This document shows positions 1-8,004 of a stretch of 64,000 nt of DNA, piece by piece. This stretch comes from Oscillospiraceae bacterium (GTDB lineage Bacteria > Bacillota > Clostridia > Saccharofermentanales > Saccharofermentanaceae). Within the stretch, counting starts at the first letter, position 1; every line of letters starts with the position of its first letter. Location: NCBI GenBank assembly GCA_902775565.1, contig CACYMP010000010.1:26993-90992 (forward strand), read 5' to 3'. The notes below the pieces were generated by a model. The model was not told the origin of the DNA and did no database searches. It was given only the letters and a program-made list of their open reading frames with translations. The translations under genes were made by a program, and so were the position numbers.

Positions 1-70
1 TATCCTCGTCAACACCCAGCTGGTCAACGATCATTCTCTTGATGCTGTTAAAAAGTTCTTCGTTTGTCAT
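1..70 (-). CDS. acpP: acyl carrier protein, N-terminal fragment (cut by window edge)
   Basis: Only the first 23 codons are inside the window. They read as a typical ACP helix I beginning (MTNEELFNSIKRM followed by an I-V-x-Q-L-G-V-D-E-D segment), the family signature before the phosphopantetheine serine, which lies outside the window. ACP carries acyl chains in fatty acid synthesis. The ATG at 70 has a strong GGAGG Shine-Dalgarno 9 bases upstream. It follows pgsA in the same direction, so it fits a lipid synthesis neighbourhood. The short length visible limits certainty. Confidence 0.8.
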   Translation of the reverse strand, partial: MTNEELFNSIKRMIVDQLGVDED

Positions 71-122
71 AAAAATGTTCCTCCGTATGATTATGTATGA
101 TTATATTCAATCCACAAATCTG

Positions 123-151
123 TTTTTAATGTATGTTACCTGTTTTGTCAA
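123..151 (-). promoter_or_regulatory. candidate promoter for acpP
   Basis: On the minus strand TTGACA (151-146) is followed after 17 bases by TAAAAA (128-123), about 50 bases before the acpP start. The -35 is a perfect consensus and the -10 is weak. A second possible -10, TATAAT (105-100), lies closer but has no good -35. Confidence 0.45.
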
Positions 152-184
152 TAGTTTATTTTGATAATCGAAGTTTTTTGAGGA

Positions 185-805
185 TCAGCCCTTGAGATAC
201 TTCTTTCCCTTAATAAGATAATCAGCTCCGGAAATGACACACATGACCATGCTGATGCCGAAAAGCACGTTTCCTATTACGGTTATGACATTCGGCTGAA
301 GGTTTGCATAACCCGTAAACCCGAAGCCGAATATCTTGAGAAGGATAGGTTCGAACATGAGATAAGTGATGGCGACCATCTGTGTTGCGGTCTTGATCTT
401 ACCCATCATCTTTGCGGCAATTACTTCGTTATTGGCAGCCGCTATCATTCGCAGGCCGGAAATGGCAAACTCCCTGAGGATAACGATGATAAGGAGCCAT
501 GCAGAGATTCTTCCGAGCTCTACAAAAGCAATCAGCACGCTGATTACCAGTATCTTATCGGCAAGAGAATCAAGGAACTTTCCCAGATCGGTAATGAGAT
601 TATACTTTCGGGCGATCATGCCGTCTGCAGTATCGGTAAGCGATGCAACGATAAAGATGATAGCCGCTACGATCATTCCGTTGCTGTTGATGAATGCGTT
701 CCACGATTCAGGCTGCCAGCCGAAAAAGCTGATCGGAAGCATGAAAAGAACGGTTACGGGAACCAGGAAGATTCTTATAAGGGATAATTTATTAGGTAAA
801 TTCAT
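185..805 (-). CDS. pgsA: CDP-diacylglycerol--glycerol-3-phosphate 3-phosphatidyltransferase
   Basis: This 206-residue integral membrane enzyme makes phosphatidylglycerol phosphate from CDP-diacylglycerol and glycerol 3-phosphate, the first committed step to phosphatidylglycerol and cardiolipin. The CDP-alcohol phosphotransferase motif is complete: D58, D61-G62, A65-R66, G75, D79 and D83 with family spacing. Several hydrophobic segments and the family's usual length support the call. It lies 52 bases downstream of rimO on the same strand, an arrangement common in Bacillota. The ATG at 805 is preceded by an AGGTG ribosome binding site. Substrate specificity within the family (glycerol phosphate rather than inositol or serine) is inferred from the context. 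Confidence 0.93.
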   Translation of the reverse strand: MNLPNKLSLIRIFLVPVTVLFMLPISFFGWQPESWNAFINSNGMIVAAIIFIVASLTDTADGMIARKYNLITDLGKFLDSLADKILVISVLIAFVELGRISAWLLIIVILREFAISGLRMIAAANNEVIAAKMMGKIKTATQMVAITYLMFEPILLKIFGFGFTGYANLQPNVITVIGNVLFGISMVMCVISGADYLIKGKKYLKG

Positions 806-857
806 TTATAATGCACCTGACATTAAATATTTATTTCACGAATATAATATCTTAAAT

Positions 858-2240
858 TCAGTCCCCGTCAATCGTTACGGCCGTCATGTCATAATCATCC
901 GAGCAGTCGGCGATCTTAACATCGACGAATTCTCCGATCTTGAGTTCTTCCTTCTGCGACGCGACATATATGACAGGATCGACCTCCGGAGCCTCTCCGT
1001 AGCTTCTTCCGACATAGAAAATGCCGTCATCGGATATTGAGCAGATATTTACTCTGGTAACTGTCCCCAGGCGCTTTTGCGACTGCTCGGCCGAGATCTG
1101 CTGCTGGAGCTCATAGATCTCGTCATATCTTCTCTGCTTGGTCTCATCGTCGATCTGGTCAGGCATATCGTATGCCTTCGTACCCTCTTCCGGTGAGAAG
1201 ATAAAACAGCCTAAGCGGTCAAACTTCCATTTTCTGAGGTTATCCTTGAGTTCCTTGAAATCCTCTTCAGTCTCGCCCGGGAAACCTACCATGACCGTTG
1301 TCCTGATTATGCAGTCAGGCATGGCCGCTCGTATCATCTCAAGCCTGGAAGTGATCAGTTCCGCAGTATCCCTTCTGTTCATGGCCTTCAGTATCTTATT
1401 GCACCCGTGCTGTATCGGGATATCAAGATAGTGGGCAACCTTAGGGTTTTTGGCCATCTCTTCGATAAGATCTGGAGTGATACCGTCCATGTAACCGTAC
1501 ATGACACGGATCAGCTCGATTCCTTCAATCTCAGACAGTTTTCTCAAAAGCTTGGTCAGGCTTCTTTCCTTATACAGTTCGATACCGTAATTGGTAGTAT
1601 CCTGTGCCGCAAGAACGATCTCCTTTATGCCTTTTGAAGCAATGATCTTTGCCTCTTCAACGATATCTTCCATCGGACGGGATACAAAATTTCCTCTGAT
1701 AAGCGGAATCGCGCAGAAGCTGCACCTGTTCAGGCACCCTTCTCCAATCTTGAGCCATGCATATGCATCGGTAGAGATCTCCCTTTCCTTCACAAGATGC
1801 TTATAACCGCCCACATCGGTTGTCAGGTTGATCTTCTCGGATTCCTTGCCAAACTCAGCAGAAAGCTTTGCAACAACATCAACTATATCGCCATAGTGGG
1901 CAGTACCAAGGACCGCATCTACCTCAGGGAGCTCCTTGATGATATCTTCGGGGTATCTCTGAGAAAGGCAGCCGGAAACGATGATCTTCTTAACATTACC
2001 GTTCGGGGCTTTGTAGTCAGCCACATCAAGAATGGCATCTATCGCTTCCTTCTTGGCAGACTCGATAAAGCCGCAGGTATTGATGACCACAATATCAGAA
2101 ACCGGTACATCATTGATAACGTTATAGCCTGCCTCTTTGAGCAATGTTGACATGGTCTCGCAGTCAACCAGGTTCTTGGAGCACCCGAGAGCCAGAAGCG
2201 TAATCTTAATACTTTTATTATCAGTAATATTCATATCCAT
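858..2240 (-). CDS. rimO: ribosomal protein S12 methylthiotransferase RimO
   Basis: This radical SAM enzyme adds a methylthio group to the conserved aspartate of ribosomal protein S12. The 460 residues show the N-terminal UPF0004 domain with three cluster cysteines (C20, C56, C91), the radical SAM CxxxCxxC (C168, C172, C175), and a C-terminal TRAM-like region. The LGCSKNLVD start is typical of RimO rather than MiaB, as is the G-C-L-N-R-C-S-F-C-A-I-P stretch. No Shine-Dalgarno precedes the ATG at 2240 or the in-frame ATG at 2234; an extended -10 sits only 9 bases away, so the mRNA probably has almost no leader. Length is normal and the gene is followed by pgsA. Confidence 0.93.
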   Translation of the reverse strand: MDMNITDNKSIKITLLALGCSKNLVDCETMSTLLKEAGYNVINDVPVSDIVVINTCGFIESAKKEAIDAILDVADYKAPNGNVKKIIVSGCLSQRYPEDIIKELPEVDAVLGTAHYGDIVDVVAKLSAEFGKESEKINLTTDVGGYKHLVKEREISTDAYAWLKIGEGCLNRCSFCAIPLIRGNFVSRPMEDIVEEAKIIASKGIKEIVLAAQDTTNYGIELYKERSLTKLLRKLSEIEGIELIRVMYGYMDGITPDLIEEMAKNPKVAHYLDIPIQHGCNKILKAMNRRDTAELITSRLEMIRAAMPDCIIRTTVMVGFPGETEEDFKELKDNLRKWKFDRLGCFIFSPEEGTKAYDMPDQIDDETKQRRYDEIYELQQQISAEQSQKRLGTVTRVNICSISDDGIFYVGRSYGEAPEVDPVIYVASQKEELKIGEFVDVKIADCSDDYDMTAVTIDGD

Positions 2241-2249
2241 AATGTAGGC

Positions 2250-2258
2250 ATTATAACA
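2250..2258 (-). promoter_or_regulatory. extended -10 promoter of rimO
   Basis: TGTTATAAT on the minus strand is an extended -10 element (TGn plus consensus TATAAT). It ends 9 bases before the rimO ATG, so transcription should start about 3 bases upstream of the start codon. No -35 is recognisable 17 bases upstream (AGGAAA). A TGTCGAA sequence (2300-2294) lies about 36 bases further upstream. Confidence 0.6.
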
Positions 2259-2367
2259 AATAAGAACGAGCCTTTCCTGCCTGTCTCTGATTTTTCGACA
2301 TTTTATAAATATTTATCGTTATTCGATATATTTCTCTTGAATTTCGGAAAACCAAATGCTAATATGC

Positions 2368-2393
2368 TGGTATAACAAAGATCTACGGAGGGG
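2368..2393 (+). promoter_or_regulatory. extended -10 and ribosome binding site of the 2399 gene
   Basis: TGGTATAAC (2368-2376) is an extended -10 and GGAGGGG (2387-2393) is a strong Shine-Dalgarno 5 bases before the ATG at 2399. It is divergent from the rimO promoter about 110 bases away. Confidence 0.55.
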
Positions 2394-2398
2394 ACAAA

Positions 2399-3406
2399 AT
2401 GGAAAACCGTACTGAAAAGAAATCATCTTCTGTGAACGTACAGGATATTATCGGTACAGTCTTATTCTTCCTGTCTTTCCTCCCGGTCATCTTTGCCGTT
2501 TACACAAGCTACACCGGCGTATTTTTTGGTCTTCAGGGATCTGCCTGGTTCTTCGGTCTGCCCGCCATCATCTATACCCTGATCAGTGAATGCATGATGT
2601 TTTTCTTGCCTGTGGTATGTCTGATCTTCCAGATCTTATTTTTCAGCAACTATATCAGAAAACATAAAAAGCTTAAGTTTGCATCATTGATTCTCACCTC
2701 ACTGATTATCATTTTCTCACTTATATCGATCGTATTTTCGGAGCAGCTCCTTGACCTTAAGCTGCTGTCTTCGCATTCAAAGATAAAAACTCACATGACC
2801 GAAGTATGCGGTGAAAAAGCCGCATCTTACATCGGCTTTGCAACTGAATCAAGATACGAAATGATTTACTGCGCCCATTCCCCCATACTTCCACAGGACA
2901 AGACCTTTGAGATCCGCGTCATTACCAACGGCCGCATACATGACAATCTTATCGACTCATTTACGGAAACCAATAAAGACTTCATGACAGGATTATGTGA
3001 TTACGTTATTGCCAAAGAAGGCATTCCTTCCGAATACCGGTACGATATCAGGATCGTCTCAATAGATTTTCAGGACTACAAATACGGAGATGACTATAAG
3101 GCACTGTACGGCAGGACCAGATATGTCATCAACGGCTTAACAAAGGGGCGCTACAGAGTAACTGAAGCAGATGTTGCGGATATCATCGACCAGGTCTGGA
3201 AAAACGTCTATCACAAAGTCCCCTTAAACGACGACCGCTTTATAATTAATCTCAGTGAAAACGGTGACACTGCCGTATACATATTAATTGACAAGAACAG
3301 GAAGAGTAACGAAATACAGGCTGAGATCCATGACATGACAAGTCCGGATTTCAGAACTCCCGGCAGATTCTCATCGATCGATAATAAGGTGATCCCGCTT
3401 AAGTGA
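2399..3406 (+). CDS. uncharacterised membrane protein with three N-terminal TM segments
   Basis: The 335-residue product is not recognised. It starts with a short polar N terminus, has three hydrophobic segments at about residues 17-37, 50-80 and 94-113, and then a roughly 220-residue hydrophilic domain rich in charged residues without a catalytic motif that I can name. There is no signal peptide and no lipobox. The start is fixed by a strong GGAGGGG ribosome binding site. Its TGA stop is shared with the -10 region of the following gene, so the two genes touch but may be transcribed separately. A role cannot be inferred from the context. Confidence 0.7.
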   Translation: MENRTEKKSSSVNVQDIIGTVLFFLSFLPVIFAVYTSYTGVFFGLQGSAWFFGLPAIIYTLISECMMFFLPVVCLIFQILFFSNYIRKHKKLKFASLILTSLIIIFSLISIVFSEQLLDLKLLSSHSKIKTHMTEVCGEKAASYIGFATESRYEMIYCAHSPILPQDKTFEIRVITNGRIHDNLIDSFTETNKDFMTGLCDYVIAKEGIPSEYRYDIRIVSIDFQDYKYGDDYKALYGRTRYVINGLTKGRYRVTEADVADIIDQVWKNVYHKVPLNDDRFIINLSENGDTAVYILIDKNRKSNEIQAEIHDMTSPDFRTPGRFSSIDNKVIPLK

Positions 3407-3421
3407 TACAATATCGCCATG
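3404..3421 (+). promoter_or_regulatory. leaderless start module: extended -10, 6 bases, ATG
   Basis: TGA-TACAAT (3404-3412) forms an extended -10, followed by exactly six bases and the ATG at 3419. The TGA is at once the stop codon of the upstream gene. There is no Shine-Dalgarno. Transcription would begin on or next to the A of the ATG. Confidence 0.55.
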
Positions 3422-4009
3422 ATAACCAGGATCAAATACGGCAATACAAACACTTTCCTAATCCGTGGAACAAAAGGCAGTCTGCTCGTTGATACAGACT
3501 ATGCAGGTACACTTCCCGCTTTCTATAAAGCGATCAAGGAACTCGGCATAAAGGTATCTGATATCAGCTATGTACTGGTCACTCACTATCATCCCGATCA
3601 CATAGGTCTGGTAAGCGAGCTGACGGATCAGGGCGTAAAGCTTGTCGTAATGGAATCACAGACAGACTTTATTCATTATTCGGATCCGATATTTGCAAGA
3701 GAACCTCATCTGAACTACAGACCGATAGATGAAAGAAATGCGTTGATACTTAAGTTTGACGAAGCACCTTCTTTCCTTGATTCATTGGGAATAAACGGAA
3801 ACATCGGAAGAACATTAAGTCACAGCGAAGACAGCATCTATGTCTCATTATCAGACGGAACTTTTATCTTAGGTGACTTGGAGCCTCTCGAATACCTCGA
3901 AGCATATAAAGACAATCAGCTTCTGAAAACCGACTGGGATAATATACTCAAACAGGATCCGAAACTGCTTTTATATGCGCATGCAAACGAGAAAAGTATA
4001 AGTAACTGA
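3419..4009 (+). CDS. metallo-beta-lactamase-fold hydrolase
   Basis: This is a 196-residue member of the MBL superfamily. The metal-binding HxHxDH signature is present as HYHPDH near residue 56, preceded by an L-L-V-D-T-D strand that matches the usual LIDTG motif. Later metal ligands are less clear; an I-L-G-D-L segment near residue 149 may supply the aspartate. The protein is cytoplasmic and compact, like glyoxalase II-type or RNA-processing-type small MBL proteins, but its substrate is unknown. It has no Shine-Dalgarno and is probably translated from a leaderless mRNA. Its stop codon directly abuts the stop codon of recX on the other strand with no base between. Confidence 0.8.
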   Translation: MITRIKYGNTNTFLIRGTKGSLLVDTDYAGTLPAFYKAIKELGIKVSDISYVLVTHYHPDHIGLVSELTDQGVKLVVMESQTDFIHYSDPIFAREPHLNYRPIDERNALILKFDEAPSFLDSLGINGNIGRTLSHSEDSIYVSLSDGTFILGDLEPLEYLEAYKDNQLLKTDWDNILKQDPKLLLYAHANEKSISN

Positions 4010-4468
4010 TCAGCCGTCAAGATACTGCCTGAATGCAGTCCTTGCAGTCTCTATTCCGTATCCTCTGAGCTGAGCGAGCCTGATGAACTCTTCTTCCCTG
4101 TCAGGACTGTCTTCATCGGGCGCGCCAAAATTGGCTTCAAAAAGAGACTTGCATGTAGCAACATCATCGGGGAGCGTGGCAACGACATCATCCGCGATAT
4201 CCGGATCTATTCCCGCCTCAAGCAGTCTTTTGAGCATATAATTCCTGCTCTCCTGCTTTTTACCGGAACGGGTAAACAACACCTTCTTTGATGCCCTTTG
4301 GTCATCTATGTAACCGGTATTAACGAGCTCTTTTACTGCAGCTATGCTGACAGATTCATCATAGCCTTTATTCTGAAGGAAAAAGCAGATCTTCCCGGAT
4401 GAATATACCCCTGTCCCGATATGCCTGATGGCACAGGATACGGCTTCTTTTATTTCTTTATCACTCAT
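4010..4468 (-). CDS. recX: RecX family regulator of RecA
   Basis: RecX binds RecA filaments and tunes their activity. This 152-residue protein lies directly downstream of recA on the same strand, the classical arrangement. It shows tandem three-helix RecX repeats, with the typical G-Y-I-D-D-x-R-A/S motif near residue 52 and paired helices that repeat the G-x-x-x-x-x-I pattern. The ATG at 4468 has no clear Shine-Dalgarno; a stable hairpin lies between recA and recX and may adjust the ratio of the two products. The stop directly abuts the convergent MBL gene. Confidence 0.85.
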   Translation of the reverse strand: MSDKEIKEAVSCAIRHIGTGVYSSGKICFFLQNKGYDESVSIAAVKELVNTGYIDDQRASKKVLFTRSGKKQESRNYMLKRLLEAGIDPDIADDVVATLPDDVATCKSLFEANFGAPDEDSPDREEEFIRLAQLRGYGIETARTAFRQYLDG

Positions 4469-4483
4469 ATGAATATAAACAGT

Positions 4484-4520
4484 TCTGCCGGAACCGTCTG
4501 GTCAGAACAGTTCCGGCAGA
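4484..4520 (-). terminator. recA-recX intercistronic hairpin
   Basis: TCTGCCGGAAC and GTTCCGGCAGA form a perfect 11-bp stem with a 15-base loop between recA and recX. There is no long U tract on the minus strand, so it is better read as a partial terminator or RNA-stability element than as a full terminator. Confidence 0.55.
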
Positions 4521-4533
4521 CATTGGTCAAATA

Positions 4534-5664
4534 TTAAAGATCGATTCCGAGGATATCATCGTCTTCTTCTGCAGGTGCGGGAGCAGCGTCGTTGGCTGCA
4601 GGAGCAGAAGCTTCAGCGTCATCATCTTCAGCGGGCATATAAGACTCTCTTACGAGTGTCTCGATCTCATTCCTTACATCAGGATGTTCGATAAGATATG
4701 CCTTTGCGGCATCACGGCCCTGAGCGATCTTGTTGCCCTTATATGCAAACCAGGAACCGCTCTTGTCGACGATGTTATTCTCGACAGCGAGGTCAAGGAT
4801 GCATCCTTCGGAAGATACTCCCTTACCATAGAGGATATCGAACTCAGCTTCCTTGAACGGAGGAGCGACCTTATTCTTAACTACCTTAACTCTTGTGTGG
4901 TTACCGATAACATCAGTACCGTTACGGAGCGTCTCAGTCTTCCTTACATCAAGTCTGACAGAAGCATAGAACTTGAGTGCACGGCCGCCCGGAGTGGTCT
5001 CAGGATTACCGAACATAACGCCGACCTTCTCACGGAGCTGGTTGATGAAGATGCAGATAGTGTTGGACTTTGCAACAACAGGAGCAAGCTTACGGAGAGC
5101 CTGGCTCATGAGTCTTGCCTGAAGACCTACATGGGAATCACCCATCTCGCCTTCGATCTCTGCCCTCGGAACAAGAGCTGCTACGGAGTCGATGACTACT
5201 ACATCGATGCAGCCGCTGCGTACCAGAGTCTCACAGATCTCAAGTGCCTGCTCACCTGTATCAGGCTGTGAAAGAAGAAGGTTATCGATATCTACACCGA
5301 TATTAGCTGCATAGTTCGCATCAAGAGCATGCTCTGCATCGATGAATGCGCAAGTACCACCCTGCTTCTGAGCTTCTGCTACGCAGTGGAGCGCAACAGT
5401 TGTCTTACCTGAAGACTCGGGTCCGTAGATCTCAACGATCCTTCCTCTGGGGAGTCCGCCGATTCCGAGAGCGATATCAAGTGTCAAAGCTCCGGTGGGG
5501 ATCGTCTCTATATCGATGTGAGTCTGGTCGCCGAGCCTCATTACGGCGCCCTGGCCGAACTGCTTCTCTATCTGCGCCATTGCGGCGTCCAAAGCCTTCT
5601 TACGCTCGCTCTGGTCCTGAACAGGTGTTACTGCGCTTTTTGTTGAATTCTTACTCTTAGCCAT
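4534..5664 (-). CDS. recA: RecA recombinase
   Basis: RecA is the strand-exchange ATPase of homologous recombination and the co-protease that triggers LexA self-cleavage. The 376-residue protein shows the N-terminal oligomerisation helix, Walker A GPESSGKT at residues 81-88, Walker B V-V-V-I-D-S, the MAW/L1-L2 DNA-binding core ([12 protein letters not shown]), and an acidic, alanine-rich C-terminal tail. An upstream in-frame TTG would add four residues, but the ATG at 5664 has GGAGG at the correct distance, and that TTG overlaps the Shine-Dalgarno, so ATG is chosen. It has its own consensus promoter and an SOS box. Certainty is very high. Confidence 0.98.
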   Translation of the reverse strand: MAKSKNSTKSAVTPVQDQSERKKALDAAMAQIEKQFGQGAVMRLGDQTHIDIETIPTGALTLDIALGIGGLPRGRIVEIYGPESSGKTTVALHCVAEAQKQGGTCAFIDAEHALDANYAANIGVDIDNLLLSQPDTGEQALEICETLVRSGCIDVVVIDSVAALVPRAEIEGEMGDSHVGLQARLMSQALRKLAPVVAKSNTICIFINQLREKVGVMFGNPETTPGGRALKFYASVRLDVRKTETLRNGTDVIGNHTRVKVVKNKVAPPFKEAEFDILYGKGVSSEGCILDLAVENNIVDKSGSWFAYKGNKIAQGRDAAKAYLIEHPDVRNEIETLVRESYMPAEDDDAEASAPAANDAAPAPAEEDDDILGIDL

Positions 5665-5686
5665 AATAGCCTCCAATCAAGATGTT

Positions 5687-5698
5687 GAACATTTGTTC
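5687..5698. promoter_or_regulatory. LexA/DinR SOS box of recA
   Basis: GAACATTTGTTC is an exact match to the Gram-positive SOS core GAAC-N4-GTTC. It lies 8 to 19 bases downstream of the predicted transcription start, where bound LexA would block elongation or initiation. Confidence 0.9.
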
Positions 5699-5712
5699 TT
5701 ATTTATGAGTTA

Positions 5713-5741
5713 ATTCTATTGTTATGATACACTTTTGTCAA
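5713..5741 (-). promoter_or_regulatory. recA promoter
   Basis: TTGACA (5741-5736), a 17-base spacer, and TAGAAT (5718-5713) form a near-consensus sigma-A promoter about 50 bases upstream of the recA ATG. The SOS box lies just downstream. Confidence 0.85.
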
Positions 5742-5772
5742 CAGATTATGTGCGACATTAATGGTACAAATT

Positions 5773-5836
5773 CCGACAAAACAGAACATAATGTTCTTTT
5801 GGCTTTACAGAGTTTTACCGACAAACACCGACAAAG
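5773..5836. repeat. CCGACAAA motifs upstream of recA, two in tandem
   Basis: The motif CCGACAAA (TTTGTCGG on the recA strand) occurs at 5773-5780 and twice in direct tandem with a 10-bp period at 5817-5836 (ACCGACAAAn twice). The copies lie about 32 to 95 bases upstream of the recA -35, between recA and the murJ stop. The same motif is triplicated before comEA. Confidence 0.6.
5783..5797. repeat. 15-bp inverted repeat upstream of recA
   Basis: AGAACATAATGTTCT is a perfect inverted repeat around a central base. It resembles the SOS box, but its GAAC and GTTC halves are five rather than four bases apart, so LexA binding is doubtful. It is centred about 50 bp upstream of the -35 of recA. Confidence 0.45.
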
Positions 5837-5891
5837 TGAACACTGTTTTCTCAAATATAAGTGACAGCATTTTCGTGTTTTTCGGGCGTTA

Positions 5892-7526
5892 TCAGGCTTT
5901 TTTGCCTCCGCGTTTCAGCTTCCCGCTGATCCTCTTTATCCAGAAATTTGCTTCCTCCATCTTGAGCAGGATCGCGATAAGGAAATAAACGATTACGGCC
6001 GTAATGCCTTTTGCTCCGAAGATCATAAGCTGCTGGATCTTCCTTCCGTGTCCCGGAAGGAGCTTATCGAATATAAAGGTAACTCCTGCCATAACGGCGG
6101 CTGCCGCAAATCCTTTTATAAGGAAACCGACTATACCGTGCGGAGCGAGCTCTTTTCTTCTGCAGTAAAGGACAGAGAGCAGTATCATCTGGCACAGATT
6201 GGTCGCCGAATAAGCAAAAGAAAGCGACAAAGGGCCGATCCCCATATTAATGAATAATATACAGAAGATAGGATTAAGCACGAGTCCGACTATACCTGCA
6301 AGAAGCGGGATACGGGTCTGCCCGATCGCATAGAACGCCTGATTGAAAACATGGATTACCGCAGCCGTGATTATTGCTGACGAGAATCCAAGAAGGAAAA
6401 CCGATGCGGTATATGCGTTCTTATCCGTATATCTTGATGACCACTGGTATATCGCTTTTACGACATCGAGATTCATAACTGCGATAAATGCTGCTGACGG
6501 TATCGACAGGAAAAGCGCGTTCTTCATGGATTTGGAAAGAAGCGACGAACATTCCTTCAGTTTGTTTGAACCGTAGTCACCGGCGAGCTGGGGAGTCATG
6601 ACTGTGGTGATCGCGACAACAAAGACCGAATACGGGATCTGCCATATGGTGGATGCGTTGCGGTAACCGTATATGCTTCCCTTGTCAAAGCTGTTGGCAA
6701 AGAAATTAAGGACAACGATATTGATCTGCGTAATGGAAGCCGAAATAAGGATCGGTATCGCTCTCTTGAACAGTGCAATGAAGTCCTTATCAACCGGATT
6801 GAAATTGAACCTGAACTGTTTCATCTGCTTGAAGCCGAAGAAGTACTGGCAGAAGAAATAGATCACGGCAGACGCAAGGATTCCACCTGTGGTCATCATG
6901 AGTTTCTGCTGGGTCTGACCGCCGAAGACCGCAATAGCGGCAAGGACCAGAATGTTATAGATAACAGGTCCGAACGAAGTGATCGTGAACCTTCTGTAAG
7001 AATTGAGAACGCCGTTACAAAGCGCCGCAAGCATAATGAAAAAGATCTGCGGGAAAAGCATCTTGGATGCCTGTGCGGCAAGCTGAAGAGTAATAGGATT
7101 AGTATTCTTGTTCAGTGCATAAAGCGAATAGAACTGTTCAGAGAAAACAGTTCCGAGAGTACAGAAGAATATCATTACAACGGATACAACGGAAATGAAG
7201 ATGCTTACCGTTCTTACGCCCTTCTTCTCATTGCCCGTGGCAAGCTGGGCCGACAAGTAAGGCGCAACGGTCGAATAGATCGCTCCGCCTACGAGAAGGT
7301 TGTAGAAAAGATCCGGAATGGTAAAAGAAAGAGTGAAAGCATCACGGTAGATATCAGCAGTTGCGGGATCAACACCGAACCTGTCAGAAACGATAATGTC
7401 CCTCAAAAGTCCCGATGCTTTAGTGATAACAAGCCCCAATCCTACAATGAAAGCAGATAAGCCGAAGCTCATCCCCTTCTTTTTCTTAGCAGTATTAACA
7501 GTCTGTTCCGAAGTATTCTCTGACAC
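5892..7526 (-). CDS. murJ: lipid II flippase MurJ (MviN family)
   Basis: This 544-residue polytopic membrane protein belongs to the MviN/MurJ family that flips lipid II across the cytoplasmic membrane for peptidoglycan synthesis. After a lysine-rich N terminus it shows about 14 hydrophobic segments and the family beginning with S-G-L-L-R-D followed by D-A-F/Y and the S-F-x-I-P-D-L-F-Y-N-L stretch. The start is a GTG that immediately follows the TAA stop of the cinA-type gene, with AAGGAAAG just upstream, so translation is probably coupled. It ends in a positively charged tail. The recA control region lies downstream. Confidence 0.93.
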   Translation of the reverse strand: MSENTSEQTVNTAKKKKGMSFGLSAFIVGLGLVITKASGLLRDIIVSDRFGVDPATADIYRDAFTLSFTIPDLFYNLLVGGAIYSTVAPYLSAQLATGNEKKGVRTVSIFISVVSVVMIFFCTLGTVFSEQFYSLYALNKNTNPITLQLAAQASKMLFPQIFFIMLAALCNGVLNSYRRFTITSFGPVIYNILVLAAIAVFGGQTQQKLMMTTGGILASAVIYFFCQYFFGFKQMKQFRFNFNPVDKDFIALFKRAIPILISASITQINIVVLNFFANSFDKGSIYGYRNASTIWQIPYSVFVVAITTVMTPQLAGDYGSNKLKECSSLLSKSMKNALFLSIPSAAFIAVMNLDVVKAIYQWSSRYTDKNAYTASVFLLGFSSAIITAAVIHVFNQAFYAIGQTRIPLLAGIVGLVLNPIFCILFINMGIGPLSLSFAYSATNLCQMILLSVLYCRRKELAPHGIVGFLIKGFAAAAVMAGVTFIFDKLLPGHGRKIQQLMIFGAKGITAVIVYFLIAILLKMEEANFWIKRISGKLKRGGKKA

Positions 7527-8003
7527 TTATATCTTTCCTTCCGCAATCTTGATCAGTGTCTCAAGCGCACACTGTGCAGTCATCTCACGTACTTCAAGAC
7601 GGCTGCCGCTGAAATTGCGTCTGAAAGACCCGTTCTTCCCGCCGGTGTGAAAACCGAAATAGACTGTACCTACCGGCTTTCCGGGAAGTTCTCCTGTGGG
7701 GCCTGCGATACCCGTAACAGCTACGGAAGTATCGCACCCTATCACTTTACATAACCCCTCAGCCATCGCTTCGGCACATTCTGCCGAGACTTCGGTATGT
7801 TCTCCGATAACAGTTTCGGGAACGCCAAGGACGTTTATCTTTACATCATTTGTATAGCAGACTACAGAACCCGAGAAAACTTCTGAAGCACCGGGGACAC
7901 CTACGATCTCAGATGAGATCATTCCTCCCGTAAGGCTCTCGGCAAAGCCGAAAGTCAGACCCTTCTCCTTATACAGCTTCACAACGTGTTCTGCATTAGT
8001 CAT
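7527..8003 (-). CDS. pncC: CinA C-terminal-type nicotinamide-nucleotide amidohydrolase
   Basis: This 158-residue protein corresponds to the C-terminal domain of CinA alone (PncC/YgaD type), which deamidates nicotinamide mononucleotide to nicotinic acid mononucleotide in NAD recycling. The family motifs A-E-S-L-T-G-G near residue 21 and V-T-G-I-A-G-P-T-G near residue 97 are intact. The N-terminal MoCF-like domain found in many Clostridia CinA proteins is absent, and there is no room for it because ftsK ends one base upstream. The position just before recA (with murJ inserted) follows the common cinA-recA order. Confidence 0.9.
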   Translation of the reverse strand: MTNAEHVVKLYKEKGLTFGFAESLTGGMISSEIVGVPGASEVFSGSVVCYTNDVKINVLGVPETVIGEHTEVSAECAEAMAEGLCKVIGCDTSVAVTGIAGPTGELPGKPVGTVYFGFHTGGKNGSFRRNFSGSRLEVREMTAQCALETLIKIAEGKI

Positions 8004-8004
8004 A

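Noticed and set aside
5665..5676. Longer recA start (TTG at 5676)
   Set aside because: The TTG overlaps the Shine-Dalgarno GGAGG that is correctly spaced for the ATG at 5664, and RecA N termini start M-A-x-x.
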